Source: Burkholderia sp. WSM2232 (GTDB lineage Bacteria; Pseudomonadota; Gammaproteobacteria; Burkholderiales; Burkholderiaceae). From it: DNA of 64,000 nt. Both the position numbers and the translations under genes were made by a program. Below are positions 18,087 to 29,928 of the stretch, piece by piece. The notes beneath the pieces are model-generated. The model did not search any database and was not told where the DNA came from. It was given only the letters and a program-made list of their open reading frames with translations. The stretch is taken from positions 68,608 to 132,607 of the forward strand of contig NZ_AWZV01000003.1 in the NCBI RefSeq assembly GCF_000472545.1. Direction: 5' to 3'. Each line of letters begins with the position of its first letter. Position 1 is the first letter of the stretch.

Positions 18087-18785
18087 AGCGACGCGCCGCA
18101 GGATCGTAGGCGATGCGGGGCGCGAGCGGCAAGCGTGGGTCAACTGCGGGCGCGCGGGCCGCCCGGACGAGCGCCCAAGGCCACCGCGCGCGGCGAATGA
18201 AGCCATTGTTACAGAGACGCCGGGATCGTGCAGAGCAACAGCCCAACTGTAAGCAGGATGAAAAACGCATGCAGACGCAACTAACTGTCAGCCCCGCCAC
18301 GCGTGCCCGAGTACGGAGCGTGATCGCTCACGCAGCGGCGCACAGTGCAACCCGTCCGCCCGCGCTCGCTGGAAGCGTCGAACGTTCAGCAGATGAAGCC
18401 GTCGATTCGATCAGATCAGTAGGTCATCCGCGCGTCACCGGCCGAAAAAATAATCGCGATGTCACATGATTCCCGTCGCATCATGTCACGCCTACGGTGG
18501 CCGTCTTCACACTTTGGCATCCGCCGCGATGACAGTCCGATGCACGAGCGCAGTGCCCGCCCGCGCACGTCTTGCACCACGCCCGTGCGCTTTAGCCGCC
18601 CCCGTCGCCTGTGAGCGAAGACACTGCCGGGCATGGCACGTGCGTGAGGTGCACCCGCTCTCGACGATATCCGGGAGCCGTAAAATGTCCTACTCTGTTT
18701 TCTTAACCCGCCTGACCGGCACGCGCCTCCCGTCCGTCATCTGTGCGGTTCGCGCATGTCGCAGCGTTTTTTCCCGGAGGCCTCG
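18087..18785. promoter_or_regulatory. 699-base divergent region upstream of MFS and glgP genes
   Basis: No gene was recognised in this gap. A perfect 7-bp inverted repeat, ACATGAT-N9-ATCATGT, lies at 18464-18486, with the sequence GTCAC repeated beside both arms. The region near 18690 is AT-richer and may hold the glgP promoter. The glgP ribosome-binding site GGAGG is at 18776-18780. Confidence 0.35.
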
Positions 18786-21239
18786 ATGACAGCCGTCGAT
18801 CTGGAATTCGACCAGCTCAACAGTACCGTCGACGCGCTACGGCGCTCAATTTCCAATCGCATGATGTACGGCGTCGGCAAAGATGCCGTCACTGCGCATC
18901 CGCATGACTGGCTGCATGCCGCGGCGCTTGCCGTGCGCGACCGGCTCGTCGCGCGCTGGATGAAAACCACGCGCCTGCAATACGAACAGGACGTCAAGCG
19001 CGTCTACTACCTGTCGATGGAATTCCTGATCGGCCGGACCTTCACGAATGCATTGCTCGCGCTCGGCATTCACGATCAGATGAAGGAAGCGCTGGCGAGT
19101 CTCGGCGTGGACATGGACGCGCTGATCGACATCGAGCCCGACGCCGCACTCGGCAACGGGGGCCTCGGCAGGCTGGCCGCCTGCTTTCTCGACTCGATGG
19201 CCACGCTCGGCATTCCCGGCTTCGGTTACGGTATCCGCTATGAGTACGGCATGTTCCGGCAGGAGATCGTCAACGGTGAGCAGGTCGAGGCGCCGGATTA
19301 CTGGCTGCGCGCGGGCAATCCGTGGGAGTTTCCGCGGCCCGAGATCAAGTACACCGTGCATTTCGGCGGACGCACCGTGCAGCGCGGCGACCAGGTCGAA
19401 TGGATCGACACCGAGCATGTGAACGCCACCGCGTACGACACGGTGATTCCCGGCTATGCGACCGACGCGACCAACACGTTGCGCCTGTGGTCCGCGCGCG
19501 CCACCGACGAACTCGACCTGGGCGCATTCAACCGCGGCGACTATCGCAACGCTGTGGACACGAAGAACATGTCCGAGAACGTGTCGCGGCTGCTGTATCC
19601 CGACGACTCCACGCCGGCCGGCCGTGAACTGCGTCTGCGCCAGGAGTACTTCTTCGTTTCGGCGACCATGCAGGATCTGATTCGCCGCTATCAGCGCACG
19701 CACAGCACGTTTGGGCGCTTCTCCGAAAAGGTCGCGGTGCATCTGAACGATACGCACCCGGTGCTGGCCATTCCCGAGCTCATGCGTTTGCTCGTGGACG
19801 TGCATCATCTGCCGTGGGACAAGGCATGGAAACACGTCACGCAGATCTTCTCGTACACGAACCACACGCTGATGCCCGAAGCGCTCGAAACGTGGGACGT
19901 GGAAATGCTGTCGCGACTGTTGCCGCGGCATCTGGAGATCATCTTCGAGATCAACGCGGGCTTTCTCAAGCATGTGAGCGAGCAGTCGGGCCACGACGGC
20001 GAGATGATCCGGCGCATTTCGCTGGTCGACGAATATGGGCAGCGGCGCGTACGCATGGCCTATCTGGCGATTGTCGCGAGCCACAAGGTGAACGGCGTGT
20101 CCAAGTTGCATTCGCAACTCATGACGCGTGACATCTTCGCGGACTTCGCGCGCATCTACCCCGACCGCTTCACCAACGTGACGAACGGCATCACGCCGCG
20201 ACGCTGGCTCTCGCAGGCGAGCCCGTCGCTGTCGTCGCTAATCGATCAGCGTATCGGCACGCATTGGCGCAGCAATCTGTTCGAGCTCGAGCAGTTGCGC
20301 GAACTGCGCGGCGACAGCGATTTCGTCGAGGCATTCCGCGAAGCGAAGCGCCACAACAAGGTGCGGCTCGTGCAGCGGCTCGCGCAGCACACCAAGCTGC
20401 ACTTCAGTCCCGATGCACTGTTCGACCTGCAGGTGAAGCGCATTCACGAATACAAGCGGCAGTTGCTGAACGTGCTGCATGTGATCGTGCGCTACAACCA
20501 GATTCGCGCGAACCCCGAGCGCGACTGGGTGCCGCGCGTCGTGATGTTCGCCGGCAAGGCCGCCTCCGCTTACCGGATGGCCAAGACCATCATTCGGCTG
20601 ATTGGCGACGTGAGCCAGAAGGTCAACCACGACCCGCTGATCGGCGACCGTCTGAAAGTGGTGTTCGTGCCGAACTACGGCGTGAGTGTGGCGGAGTTGA
20701 TCATTCCTGCTGCCGATCTGTCCGAACAGATTTCGATGGCCGGCACCGAAGCGTCCGGCACCGGCAACATGAAGCTCGCGCTCAACGGTGCGTTGACCAT
20801 CGGCACGATGGACGGCGCGAACATTGAAATCTGCGACGCGGTGGGGCGCGAAAACATCTTCATCTTCGGTCACACCGCGGACGAAGTGGACAACCTGCGC
20901 GCTACCGGCTACAGGCCGCGGCAAGTGTACGAGGAGAACGCCGAACTGCGCATGGCGCTCGACCAGATTCGCGGCGGCTACTTTTCGCCGGACGATCCGC
21001 TGCGCTTCTCGGATATTTTCCACACGCTGGTGGATTGGGGCGATCACTACATGGTGCTCGCCGATTTCGCCGCGTTTGCGAAGGCGCAGAACGAAGTGGA
21101 CGCACGCTTCCTCGACAAGCGCGCATGGGCCGAAAGCGCGATTGAGAATGTGGCGGGCATGGGGCAGTTCTCTTCTGACCGAACCATTGCCGACTATGCC
21201 CGCGAGATCTGGCGCGTGAATCCGCTCAGCGTGAGTTGA
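18786..21239 (+). CDS. glgP: glycogen/starch/alpha-glucan phosphorylase
   Basis: This 817-aa enzyme releases glucose 1-phosphate from alpha-1,4-glucans using phosphate and PLP. Landmarks include [39 protein letters not shown] (glucan site), [16 protein letters not shown] and [12 protein letters not shown]. The PLP-Lys signature [19 protein letters not shown] is followed by [14 protein letters not shown] is five bases before the ATG at 18786. The length equals E. coli GlgP/MalP. No glycogen synthesis gene is nearby in the window. Confidence 0.96.
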   Translation: MTAVDLEFDQLNSTVDALRRSISNRMMYGVGKDAVTAHPHDWLHAAALAVRDRLVARWMKTTRLQYEQDVKRVYYLSMEFLIGRTFTNALLALGIHDQMKEALASLGVDMDALIDIEPDAALGNGGLGRLAACFLDSMATLGIPGFGYGIRYEYGMFRQEIVNGEQVEAPDYWLRAGNPWEFPRPEIKYTVHFGGRTVQRGDQVEWIDTEHVNATAYDTVIPGYATDATNTLRLWSARATDELDLGAFNRGDYRNAVDTKNMSENVSRLLYPDDSTPAGRELRLRQEYFFVSATMQDLIRRYQRTHSTFGRFSEKVAVHLNDTHPVLAIPELMRLLVDVHHLPWDKAWKHVTQIFSYTNHTLMPEALETWDVEMLSRLLPRHLEIIFEINAGFLKHVSEQSGHDGEMIRRISLVDEYGQRRVRMAYLAIVASHKVNGVSKLHSQLMTRDIFADFARIYPDRFTNVTNGITPRRWLSQASPSLSSLIDQRIGTHWRSNLFELEQLRELRGDSDFVEAFREAKRHNKVRLVQRLAQHTKLHFSPDALFDLQVKRIHEYKRQLLNVLHVIVRYNQIRANPERDWVPRVVMFAGKAASAYRMAKTIIRLIGDVSQKVNHDPLIGDRLKVVFVPNYGVSVAELIIPAADLSEQISMAGTEASGTGNMKLALNGALTIGTMDGANIEICDAVGRENIFIFGHTADEVDNLRATGYRPRQVYEENAELRMALDQIRGGYFSPDDPLRFSDIFHTLVDWGDHYMVLADFAAFAKAQNEVDARFLDKRAWAESAIENVAGMGQFSSDRTIADYAREIWRVNPLSVS

Positions 21240-21302
21240 GCGTTTGGGTGATTTGCCTCGGCGCGTGACATCGTGTGATCGTCGCGCGCAAATCGCGGAA
21301 AG

Positions 21303-21338
21303 AGGCCGTGCGTCTTATCGTGCGACGCACGGCCTTTT
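21303..21338. terminator. intrinsic terminator between glgP and the convergent lipoprotein gene
   Basis: A perfect 12-bp stem, AGGCCGTGCGTC pairing with GACGCACGGCCT around a nine-base loop, is followed by TTT on the plus strand. It lies 64 bases after the glgP stop and just beyond the 3' end of the convergent gene at 21355. On the minus strand the hairpin is followed by CTCTTT, so it may serve both genes. Confidence 0.85.
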
Positions 21339-21354
21339 CATTTAATGCGTGCGC

Positions 21355-22473
21355 TCAAGGCGATAGTTTCTCGATAGGCTGGCTCGCACGCAGGCCCAAC
21401 TGCGCGCGCGGAAAGTCGAACAGCACGTCGATATTCTGCATGCCCATCAGACCGACCACGATGCGGTTCGCGCCCGGCCTGGCCTTGACGATCGTCACCT
21501 GCGCGTCGTCGTAGCGGTGCACCCAGTTGCCCGAGCCGATGGCCGCGTTGTAGTTGCCTTGCACCAGGACCTTGCCGACGCCGTCGTCGCCGGTCCAGTT
21601 CGGCGCGGTGTCGATCTCTACGCGGATCATGCCGGTGGTCGCGGTCGCAAACACGAGCGGCGCGCAGAACGTCATCTTGTCGCCCACGTTGATACAGCCG
21701 CGCGGCCATTGCACCGTGCCGTCCTGCGCAACGGTCATCGGCACCATCGTGTAGTCCTTCGTGATGGCGCCCGAGGGGCTCAGCAGCAGATAGGGCCGGT
21801 CGAAGTTTGCGTGCACCGCGTAGCGTTCGCCAATATGGCCGGCGAGTGCGCGCAGCGGCTGCGTGCAGCAGGTGTCGTCCGGTTGCGCGGCGCCCACGCC
21901 GAAGAGCCCCGAGAACGCCCAGCCGAATTCGCCGGTGTAGCCGTCCATCGCGACGCAACGCTTCGACGTGGGTTGGCAACTGACGGTGTCCACCGTTTGT
22001 GCGTCGATGGTCACGGGTTTCGATCCGGCGACGGTCATCGGCAATTTGACGGAGGCGCCGGAAACCTGCGCGCCGTTTGCGAGCAGCAGCGTGCTCGACG
22101 GTGCCGCACTTGCATAGCCCGAACCCGGCAACACCGACTTCAGCACGCGCACGCCTTGCGTGCCGGTATCGAGCACCAGGTAGACCGGCTTGCCGTCGAG
22201 AACAACCGGCAGGCCGAGACGCGCATGGTCTTCATCGGCACGTTCGACGTGCAGCGGGATCGCCACGCCGTCCTTGCCGCCGTTGATCAGCGAAACGCTG
22301 GGTGCCGGCGGCGTGGGCGCGGGGAACGTGACCGCACAGCCGCTCAGCGTGGCGAGTGTGCCGAGCGTGGGGATCGCGACGAGCGCGGCGGCGGCGAGAC
22401 GACGCCAAAGATGACACCAACGACGACGCAGATGCCGGCGGACGGCATAACCAGTGACAGAAAGCAGGGGCAT
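21355..22473 (-). CDS. DUF3443-like lipoprotein with aspartyl-protease-type DTG motif
   Basis: A 372-aa predicted lipoprotein: Arg-rich N-terminus, hydrophobic helix, then LATLSGCAV with a lipobox Cys at about residue 45. The segment GKPVYLVLDTGTQGVRVL contains the DTG of pepsin/retropepsin folds, and a second half with NYNAAIGSGNWVH and GLMGMQNIDVLFDF looks like the second lobe. Several Cys pairs suggest disulfides. It resembles the DUF3443 proteins of Burkholderia. Whether it is an active protease is unknown. The start at 22473 lacks a strong ribosome-binding site but is the only one giving a clean lipoprotein signal. Confidence 0.65.
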   Translation of the reverse strand: MPLLSVTGYAVRRHLRRRWCHLWRRLAAAALVAIPTLGTLATLSGCAVTFPAPTPPAPSVSLINGGKDGVAIPLHVERADEDHARLGLPVVLDGKPVYLVLDTGTQGVRVLKSVLPGSGYASAAPSSTLLLANGAQVSGASVKLPMTVAGSKPVTIDAQTVDTVSCQPTSKRCVAMDGYTGEFGWAFSGLFGVGAAQPDDTCCTQPLRALAGHIGERYAVHANFDRPYLLLSPSGAITKDYTMVPMTVAQDGTVQWPRGCINVGDKMTFCAPLVFATATTGMIRVEIDTAPNWTGDDGVGKVLVQGNYNAAIGSGNWVHRYDDAQVTIVKARPGANRIVVGLMGMQNIDVLFDFPRAQLGLRASQPIEKLSP

Positions 22474-22747
22474 GAGGCACGCTCGCAAAAATGCCGTCCC
22501 TTGCGAAGGCGATGCATTGGGCTGCGATGCCGGAGATGCGACGCATCGCGAGGCCTGCGAAAGGGAACGCGCGATAACAGGAGCGGCGACTCTAACCGCG
22601 CGCGAGGTCGCACTTGCAAAGATGTGTGAAGGGCTGAGCCGCGCAGTGGCGGCGTGGAAATTCTGCGTGGGCGATGTGGGGCACACGCACGCGCGTTGGG
22701 CGGTTACGGAAGCCCGCGGGCGCGGGCTCCGCTTCGCTTACCTGAAC

Positions 22748-23137
22748 TTACTGCGCAGGTGATGTTGCTGCGGCCTTGGCTTCGTTCACGGCCGCGCCGA
22801 CACGCTCGACGAATTCACGGTCGACGCTCGAGAGCGCCTCGCGTTCCCCGCTGGCGGTTTGCACCATCAGACGGTGCGTGATGTCCTGCGTGGCCCACGT
22901 GAGCCAGCCGACGACCACGAGCATCACGCCGCACACGAGACCCGCAGGAGCACTGAGCACGCCGCCGACAATCGCGCCGACAAGGCCCACCAGCGAGATC
23001 GTGATTGGCAATATCTTGTTCTTCTGCACCGTGACGACCTGAACGCCGGCGATGTCGCGCAGCGGAAAGACCTGGCCGGCGGATGAAAGCGCATTGCGGG
23101 TGACCGACACGCCGCGATCGTTGAAAGGGGTTTCCAT
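22748..23137 (-). CDS. small membrane protein (DUF6232-like)
   Basis: A 129-aa protein with an N-terminal beta-rich segment (VSVTRNALSSAGQVFPLRDI), two hydrophobic helices at about residues 45-80 (ITISLVGLVGAIVGG, GLVCGVMLVVVGWLTW) and a cytoplasmic PH-like tail (HRLMVQTASGEREALSS). This layout fits the DUF6232 family, a tentative assignment. No function is known. It is a single gene between the lipoprotein and the cus operon. Confidence 0.65.
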   Translation of the reverse strand: METPFNDRGVSVTRNALSSAGQVFPLRDIAGVQVVTVQKNKILPITISLVGLVGAIVGGVLSAPAGLVCGVMLVVVGWLTWATQDITHRLMVQTASGEREALSSVDREFVERVGAAVNEAKAAATSPAQ

Positions 23138-23389
23138 CGAGTCGAAAGCAAAGCTGTTGCAAAGGGCGCAGCGTAGCAGAGTTTGAGGAGACTGGCGCCA
23201 ATGTTAGGGTGAATGCCGTCCTTGCAGTTTGCGCTGCCTCAGACAAGACGAGTCACTGCATTCACCCCGGGAAGCACGGTCGTTCATATTCCCTGCGCCG
23301 CCGGTCACTTTGGATGACGTGTCTTATCCTCCTGCCCGGAATAGACTCGACCCGCACGGCGAGCCTGCAAATGCCGTTCACTTACCTTG

Positions 23390-23740
23390 TCAACCTTGCT
23401 TTTCGAGTTTCACGATAGTGAGCGTCCCATCGACGTTTTCAACACGCACCCTGACCTTGTCGCCCTGATGAATCTGTTTGACCATCGCGGCATTCTTCGC
23501 CTTGAATGCCATGGTCATGGGCGGCATGCCAACGTTCTCCAGCGCGCCGTGCTTGAGCGTAACCATGCCGGTCTCTGTGTCCACCTTTCTGACTTCTGCA
23601 TCGGTGAGCGCCGCGCTCGACGAGGTCTTCGACGCCGACGGCTTCATGGACATGTCCATGCCGGCCATGTCGTCGCCAGCGAACGCGGGTGCGGCAACGA
23701 TAGCGCCGAGAGCAACAGCCGCAACAATCAGCTTCTTCAT
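23390..23740 (-). CDS. cusF: CusF-like periplasmic copper-binding protein
   Basis: A 116-aa exported metallochaperone with a signal peptide ([20 protein letters not shown]). It has a Met/Asp-rich spacer ([13 protein letters not shown]) and a CusF OB-fold with [16 protein letters not shown] carrying the His and two Met ligands. The Trp that stacks on Cu(I) in E. coli CusF is replaced (GMPPMTM instead of GWPAMTM), which may change affinity. It is the last gene of the operon and its ATG overlaps the cusA stop as ATGA. Confidence 0.85.
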   Translation of the reverse strand: MKKLIVAAVALGAIVAAPAFAGDDMAGMDMSMKPSASKTSSSAALTDAEVRKVDTETGMVTLKHGALENVGMPPMTMAFKAKNAAMVKQIHQGDKVRVRVENVDGTLTIVKLEKQG

Positions 23741-26700
23741 TGAATTTCTCCAGTTTGAGTAGATGGCACATGCATGCCGGAAGGTACTGCGTGGTGCAAT
23801 TGCGCAGGGTCAAGTCTTCTCGCTCGGCGGCGCTGAAGCACGAACCAGGCTGCGGGGATAACGAACATTGAGAGAAGGGGCGCGGTCACCATGCCGCCGA
23901 CCATGGGCGCGGCAATGCGCTGCATGACTTCCGAGCCCGCTCCGTGACCCACCATGATGGGAATCAGACCGGCGAGTACGACGGCCACAGTCATCGCCTT
24001 CGGCCTCACGCGCAACACGGCGCCTTCGCGAATCGCATCGAACAGAAGTGCCTCGGTCAGCGGCTCGCCGGCTCTGAGCCTGCGATTCAGCGCTTCCTTC
24101 AAGTACAGCAGCATCACCACGCCGAACTCCGCCGCCACTCCGGCGAGTGCAATGAATCCGACTGCCGTTGCGACCGACACCGCATGGCCAAGCATCCAGA
24201 TGAGCCAGAAGCCGCCGACCAGGGCGAATGGCACCGTGGACATCAGCAGCAGCGCATCAGCCGCCGAGTTGAACGTGAGGAACAGCAGCACGAAGATGAC
24301 GACGAGCGTCACCGGAATGACCGTGCGCAACTTCGCCGCCGCGCGCTCCAGGTACTCGAATTGCCCCGACCACGCAATCGAATAACCCGGCGGCAATACG
24401 ACCTTTTGCGCAACTGCACGCTGCATCGCCTGCACGGCGGACTGCAGGTCCGTATTGCGGATATCGACGTAGACGTAGCCTGAGAGCCGGGCGTTTTCGC
24501 TGCGAATCATCGGTGGACCATCGGCAATCGCGATGTGGGCGACGTCGCCAAGCTGTATCTGCGCGCCGCGCCCGGTCACGACGGGCAACTGACGCAGCTT
24601 GTCGAGCGAATCGCGAATTTCGCGCGGATACCGGATGTTGATAGGGAACCGCTCACGGCCAGCAATCACCTCGCCGACGTTGTCACCGCCCACGGCGGAG
24701 GACACGACTGCCTGGATATCTGCGACCGCAAGGCCGTAACGTGCTGCCGCCAGCCGGTCGATGTCGACATCGATATATCGACCGCCATTCAGCCGCTCGG
24801 CCAGTGCGGATGTCACACCGGGCACGTCCTTGACCGCCGCCTCGACCTGCGCCGCGACTCTGTCGATTTGGGAGAGCTCGCCGCCGGAAATCTTGACGCC
24901 GACCGGCGTCTTGATCCCTGTCGACAGCATGTCGAGGCGATTGCGGATAGGCGGCACCCAGACGTTCGACAGCCCCGGCACCTTGACCGTGCGGTCCAGT
25001 TCGTCGATGAGCTTCTCCGGCGTCATGCCGGGCCGCCACTGGCTGCGCGGCTTGAACTGGATCGTGGTCTCGAACATCTCCAGCGGCGCGGGGTCAGTGG
25101 CCGTGTCGGCCCGGCCCGATTTGCCGAAGACGGTCTCCACCTCGGGAACCGTCTTGATGAGCCGGTCGGTCTGCTGCAGCAGTTCGCCGGCCTTCGCGGC
25201 CGAAATGCCGGGCAGCGCGGTCGGCATGTACAGCAGGTCACCCTCGTCGAGCGGTGGCATGAACTCGCCACCCAGGCGGGACAGCGGAATGGCCGACGCG
25301 GCCAGCGCGAGCACCGCGAGGCCAATGGCAAGCCACGGTCGACGCAGCGTCGCTTCGAGCAACGGCCGGTATAGCCGTATCAAGCCGCGGTTGATGGGGT
25401 TGGCGTCCTCATGCGGAATGCGGCCTCGAATCAGATAACCCATCAGCACAGGCACCAGCGTCACCGATAATCCGGCCGCGGCGGCAATCGTGTAGGTCTT
25501 GGTGAAGGCGAGCGGGGAGAACAGTTTCCCCTCCTGCCCCTCGAGCGAGAACACCGGAATGAACGACAGCGTGATGATGAGCAGCGAGAAGAACAGCGCC
25601 GGTCCCACCTCGGCTGCCGATGTGGCGATAAGCTCCCAACGCTGGGCCGTGGTGATCGGCGTGCCCGGGTGGTCATGGTCGTACGCTTCGAGATGCTTGT
25701 GCGCGTTCTCGATCATCACGATGGCCGCGTCGATCATCGCCCCGATGGCAATCGCGATGCCGCCCAGTGACATCAGGTTCGCGTTCACTCCCTGATAGCG
25801 CATGACGATGAACGCAGCCAGCACACCGAGTGGCAACGACAGAATGGCCACGAACGCACTGCGCAGATGGAACAGGAACACCGCACAAACGAGCCCGACA
25901 ATGATGAATTCTTCGACGAGCTTGTCTTTCAGGTTGTCCACCGCGCGCTCGATGAGTTGCGAGCGGTCGTAGGTTGTCACCACTTCGACGCCGGCCGGCA
26001 GCGAACGCTTCAGGCTGGCGAGTTTCGCCTTGACCGCGTCAATGGTCGTCAACGCATTCTTGCCGGAACGCATGACGATGACACCGCCAGCCACTTCACC
26101 CTGGCCGTTCAGCTCGGCGACGCCGCGGCGCGTCTCCGGTCCGATCTGAACGCGTGCAACATCGCCGAGCAGCACCGGTGTGCCCGCCTCGTTCGTACGC
26201 AGCACGACGTTGCGGAAGTCGTCGAGCGAGCGCAGGTATCCGGAAGAGCGCACCATGTATTCGGACTCGGCCATCTCCACCACCGAACCGCCCGACGCCT
26301 GGTTAGCCTTGCCGAGCGCATCGGCGACCATCGCCTGGGTGATGCCGTAGGCGCGCAGTTTATCCGGGTCGAGCACGACCTGATACTGACGCACCATGCC
26401 ACCGATGGACGCAACTTCGGAAACGTCCGGCACGGACTTCAACTCGAACTTGAGGAACCAGTCGTTCAGTGCGCGCAGTTGTCCGAGGTCATGCTGTCCG
26501 GTCCTGTCGACCAACGCATATTCGTAAACCCAGCCCACACCGGTTGCATCGGGTCCGAGCGATACCGTGGCACCCGGCGGCAGACGGCTCTGCACCTGGT
26601 TCAGATATTCGAGCACGCGTGAACGCGCCCAGTACGCGTCGGTCTTGTCGTCGAACAGCACGTAGACGAACGCGTCGCCGAACGACGAATACGCCCGGAT

Positions 26701-26943
26701 GGTCTTAGCCCCAGGCACGCCGAGCAGGGTGGTGGTGAGCGGATACGTGACCTGGTCTTCGATCACCTGCGGCGCCTTGCCCGGATACGACGCCTTGATG
26801 ATGACCTGCGTATCGGACAAATCGGGCAACGCATCGAGCGGTGTCTGCGCGACCGAATAGACACCCCACGCCGTGACGAGCACGGTCGCCAGTAGCACCA
26901 GAAACCGGTGATGGATGGACCACCTTATAAGCCGTGCAATCAT
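23737..26943 (-). CDS. cusA: CusA-type heavy-metal efflux RND permease
   Basis: This 1068-aa inner-membrane RND pump drives periplasmic or cytoplasmic Cu(I)/Ag(I) across the outer membrane with CusB and CusC. It begins with a membrane helix ([20 protein letters not shown]) and has two large periplasmic loops. Helix 4 reads [20 protein letters not shown], the monovalent-cation (HME4) signature rather than the divalent CzcA type. Twelve helices are evident in two sets. It is coupled by four-base ATGA overlaps to cusB upstream and cusF downstream. Confidence 0.95.
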   Translation of the reverse strand: MIARLIRWSIHHRFLVLLATVLVTAWGVYSVAQTPLDALPDLSDTQVIIKASYPGKAPQVIEDQVTYPLTTTLLGVPGAKTIRAYSSFGDAFVYVLFDDKTDAYWARSRVLEYLNQVQSRLPPGATVSLGPDATGVGWVYEYALVDRTGQHDLGQLRALNDWFLKFELKSVPDVSEVASIGGMVRQYQVVLDPDKLRAYGITQAMVADALGKANQASGGSVVEMAESEYMVRSSGYLRSLDDFRNVVLRTNEAGTPVLLGDVARVQIGPETRRGVAELNGQGEVAGGVIVMRSGKNALTTIDAVKAKLASLKRSLPAGVEVVTTYDRSQLIERAVDNLKDKLVEEFIIVGLVCAVFLFHLRSAFVAILSLPLGVLAAFIVMRYQGVNANLMSLGGIAIAIGAMIDAAIVMIENAHKHLEAYDHDHPGTPITTAQRWELIATSAAEVGPALFFSLLIITLSFIPVFSLEGQEGKLFSPLAFTKTYTIAAAAGLSVTLVPVLMGYLIRGRIPHEDANPINRGLIRLYRPLLEATLRRPWLAIGLAVLALAASAIPLSRLGGEFMPPLDEGDLLYMPTALPGISAAKAGELLQQTDRLIKTVPEVETVFGKSGRADTATDPAPLEMFETTIQFKPRSQWRPGMTPEKLIDELDRTVKVPGLSNVWVPPIRNRLDMLSTGIKTPVGVKISGGELSQIDRVAAQVEAAVKDVPGVTSALAERLNGGRYIDVDIDRLAAARYGLAVADIQAVVSSAVGGDNVGEVIAGRERFPINIRYPREIRDSLDKLRQLPVVTGRGAQIQLGDVAHIAIADGPPMIRSENARLSGYVYVDIRNTDLQSAVQAMQRAVAQKVVLPPGYSIAWSGQFEYLERAAAKLRTVIPVTLVVIFVLLFLTFNSAADALLLMSTVPFALVGGFWLIWMLGHAVSVATAVGFIALAGVAAEFGVVMLLYLKEALNRRLRAGEPLTEALLFDAIREGAVLRVRPKAMTVAVVLAGLIPIMVGHGAGSEVMQRIAAPMVGGMVTAPLLSMFVIPAAWFVLQRRRARRLDPAQLHHAVPSGMHVPSTQTGEIQ

Positions 26944-28499
26944 TTGTCGCCTCCGGCCGGTTCGACTTTCGTCAACTGGTAGCCGTCGTCGGTTTGCCGG
27001 AAGGCAAAATGCACGGTCTCGCCAGGCTTTACGTCGGGAAATGCTGTAGGCGAAGGTTTGCCGAACGACATCGTCATCGCGCCCCAGCCGAGGGCCGGAA
27101 CGGGTTGATGAGAGAAGGTAATGTCGCCGGCCGTGACGTTCTCGACCTTGCCAGTCGTCTCGTAGGTTTGAGACGCAGCCGAAGACGATGCTGATGCGGT
27201 TGCCGGTGCAGATGCTGCTGCACCGGGAACAGCGCCGTTGCTGCCTTCAAGCCATGGCAGAACAGATTTCAGGCTGGCTTCCGAGTCGATCAGGAACTGG
27301 CCAGACGCGACGACCTGCTGGCCTTCTGTGAGGCCGCTGCTCACCTCGGTATCGTCGCCGGCATCGTTGCCGACTGTGACCTGAACGGGCTGCAGCCTGC
27401 CGTCGGCATTCCTGACGATGACGAGTGACCGCTTGCCAGTCGTGATAACGGCCTCGGAAGGAACCAGCAACCGCGATATTTTTTTCGCGGCGCCGATGCG
27501 CGCCCGCATCAGCATGCCCGGCGTCAAGCGCAAGTCTGCGTTGTCGATGTCGAGGCGCGCCTGCAGCGTACGACTGCTCGCGCTGATGCCCGGCAGGATC
27601 TCCCGGATGTGCCCCGTGAAATGCTGCGACGGGTCTCCCGCAAACACGGCGTCCACAATCATGCCCGGACGCACCTGGAGGGCCAGCGCTTCGGGCACCT
27701 CGACCAGGAGCCAGAGCTTGTCGAGGCCGGAAACCTTCGCCAGCGTCTGACCGGGCGACACCATCGCACCATCGCGGACGTTGAGTTCGGTCAGCACGCC
27801 GGTTCGCGGCGCAAACAGTGTGACGTGGGTCTGCGCCTTGCCTGTGCGCTCGAGGCTGGCAATCAGCCCGTCCGGAATCGACATCGCTTGCATCCGCGCG
27901 CGCGAGGCCGCCAGCATGTCGTTATCCATGCCAGCCCGCTTTAACGCGAGATACTCTTCCTGCGGCGCAAGCCAGTCCGGAACGAACAGCGATGCAATGG
28001 GAGCGCCTTTCGCGACACGTTGCATCGGCGCACTGGCGTACAGGTGGTCAATGTAGCCGGTGACCCGCGACTGCACGACGTCGGCTTTCGACTCGTCGAA
28101 CTGCGTTGTCGCTACCGCGTCGAAGCCCTCTGTCGTGTCCTGCCTGCGTACGGTTGCATAGCGGATACCGAGGTTCTGCTGCAACCCCGGGTCGATCCTG
28201 ATGCCGTTTGAACCGCCTTCATCGGCGTAGACCGGCTCGAGCTGCATGTCCATGAAAGGCGACTTGCCCGGCTTGTCGAAATGCTGGTTCGGTACCATCG
28301 GGTCGTGCCAGTACAGCACCTTGCGACCGCTCCCGGAGGCGGTTTTGTCGCCGGTGGCGGCTGTCGTGGCGTCTGTCGTGGCGGTGGCGGTCGGGACGCT
28401 CGCCGGAGCATGCCTGTTACCTGCAACGTAACCCGCACCGAGCAATGCCGCGGCCGCCAAAACCATAAGGGCCGCGCGTGCCAGTTGTTTCTTCTGCAT
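26940..28499 (-). CDS. cusB: CusB-type membrane-fusion protein with fused CusF domain
   Basis: A 519-aa periplasmic adaptor. After a signal anchor comes a heavy-metal-binding domain with YWHDPM and FMDM, then barrel-sandwich and helical-hairpin segments (about 115-300) and a beta-barrel. The last ~75 residues form a complete CusF-like domain ([17 protein letters not shown]) that keeps the His, Trp and two Met copper ligands. ATG 28499 was chosen because AAGGAG lies six bases upstream; an in-frame GTG at 28514 is closer to the cusC stop. A fused chaperone plus a separate CusF means two copper-delivery domains in one operon. Confidence 0.93.
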   Translation of the reverse strand: MQKKQLARAALMVLAAAALLGAGYVAGNRHAPASVPTATATTDATTAATGDKTASGSGRKVLYWHDPMVPNQHFDKPGKSPFMDMQLEPVYADEGGSNGIRIDPGLQQNLGIRYATVRRQDTTEGFDAVATTQFDESKADVVQSRVTGYIDHLYASAPMQRVAKGAPIASLFVPDWLAPQEEYLALKRAGMDNDMLAASRARMQAMSIPDGLIASLERTGKAQTHVTLFAPRTGVLTELNVRDGAMVSPGQTLAKVSGLDKLWLLVEVPEALALQVRPGMIVDAVFAGDPSQHFTGHIREILPGISASSRTLQARLDIDNADLRLTPGMLMRARIGAAKKISRLLVPSEAVITTGKRSLVIVRNADGRLQPVQVTVGNDAGDDTEVSSGLTEGQQVVASGQFLIDSEASLKSVLPWLEGSNGAVPGAAASAPATASASSSAASQTYETTGKVENVTAGDITFSHQPVPALGWGAMTMSFGKPSPTAFPDVKPGETVHFAFRQTDDGYQLTKVEPAGGDK

Positions 28500-28510
28500 G
28501 GTGTTCTCCT

Positions 28511-29836
28511 TCACTGACTGACGGGCGTCGAGGCGGACATCGCGGCGGGCACGACCTGATATTCGAGTTGGGCCCAGGTTTGCGATACGTCGCGCTGCAG
28601 GTCGAGCACCTGAAGCCGGGCGTCGAGTTGCGCACGTCGGGCCGCGAAGGTGTCCGCGAGCGAACCGGTGCCTGCGCTGTACGCCGCCGCAGCGAGCTGG
28701 ACGCGCTGGTCCGCTGCGGGCAGAAGAGAACGAGTGAGATTGGCGATACGCTCGCGACCGCTCGCGAGGAGGGCTGACTGCGTACGGATGTCGGCTTCCA
28801 CCTGGCGCTGCGCGTCCTCATACATCAGCCGTGCCTTGGTGCCGAGCTCCGCTTTCTCCGCCGCGTCCCGGTCCTGGCGATTCTTGCGGTTGACAGGCAA
28901 TGGGATGCTGACGCCAACCGACACCATGTTGGAATACTGCCCGCCGCGCTGCTGGTAAGCGACTCCCCACGTCCAGTTCGGACTGCGGTCACTGTTGGCG
29001 ACGGCGGTGTCCGCATCGGCGACTTCGATCTCGCGGGAGGCAGCCACCAGCACCGGCTGCACCTGACGAAGCTCGTCGACGGGCAGCGACGATACATACG
29101 ACTGCGGCGCAGGAGCTTCGCCTGTCACATCCGGGACGGGCGCAGCCGTCCAGCGCGACAGACTGATGAGCGCTGTCTTAAATGTCTGCTGCGCCTTGAG
29201 CAACTGGTCCTGCGTTTGTGCCAGCATGGCCTGAGCTTGCGTCACGTCGGCGGCAGTCGCTTTGGCGCCACGATAGGAGGCTTTCGTTGCCTCCAGTTCG
29301 TGGGCCATCTGGCTCACCAGTCCCTGCTGCAGCGAGACCGCTTTCTTCGCATAGACCGCGTTCAGCCATGCCGTAGCCGTTTGCTGACGCGTATTCGCAA
29401 GCTGGGCAAGAAAGCCGGCGCGCTCCCGGTCCACCATATTGTTTGCCAACGCGGAGCGCAGCCGTCGCTTGTCGCCGGACACCCATTCCTGTTCGACGCC
29501 GATACGGCGCATGGTCATGAAGTCCTGGCCGATGGTGAACCGTTGTTCCCCGCTTACCGGCAGGTTGTCGACGCCGGCCTTCAGCACCGGGTCGGGCAGC
29601 TGAGCGGCCCGGACAGCAGCTTGCGAACTGGCGCGCACCGATGCCTGGGCCGCGCCCATCGCGGCCGAGCGGTCGGTTGCAGCCTGAAGTGCCGCATCGA
29701 GCGTGATGGGCGCTTCCTGAGCGTGCGTCGTGACGCTCGTGGCGCTCATGACGCTCGCGAGAATCAGCGCGGCGAACAATGAGTGCGCGCGCAGTGGTGC
29801 ACGCCGGCATGACGGCGTGCCAATAGTGAAAGGCAT
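28511..29836 (-). CDS. cusC: CusC-type outer-membrane efflux protein (TolC family)
   Basis: A 441-aa outer-membrane channel of the tripartite pump. It has a signal peptide ending near THAQEAP and then two repeated long helical-hairpin units, with LDAALQAATDRSAAMGAAQ in the first and RQVQPVLVAASREIEVADAD in the second. Beta strands such as GVAYQQRGGQYSNMVSVGVS form the outer-membrane barrel. No N-terminal lipobox Cys is evident. It is the first pump gene and lies 92 bases after the small Cys/Met-rich gene. Confidence 0.92.
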   Translation of the reverse strand: MPFTIGTPSCRRAPLRAHSLFAALILASVMSATSVTTHAQEAPITLDAALQAATDRSAAMGAAQASVRASSQAAVRAAQLPDPVLKAGVDNLPVSGEQRFTIGQDFMTMRRIGVEQEWVSGDKRRLRSALANNMVDRERAGFLAQLANTRQQTATAWLNAVYAKKAVSLQQGLVSQMAHELEATKASYRGAKATAADVTQAQAMLAQTQDQLLKAQQTFKTALISLSRWTAAPVPDVTGEAPAPQSYVSSLPVDELRQVQPVLVAASREIEVADADTAVANSDRSPNWTWGVAYQQRGGQYSNMVSVGVSIPLPVNRKNRQDRDAAEKAELGTKARLMYEDAQRQVEADIRTQSALLASGRERIANLTRSLLPAADQRVQLAAAAYSAGTGSLADTFAARRAQLDARLQVLDLQRDVSQTWAQLEYQVVPAAMSASTPVSQ

Positions 29837-29928
29837 GTTCTAACCCCAACGGCGGACTCCCATAGGGAATCCACGTCCTGGATGCAGGACGACCTCACCG
29901 CAAACGCGGTGAACCTGTCAGATAGGGA

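Noticed and set aside
15571..18300. 909-codon minus-strand frame across ltaE and the MFS gene
   Set aside because: It reads the MFS gene in the wrong frame and the aldolase gene on the wrong strand; no recognisable domain.
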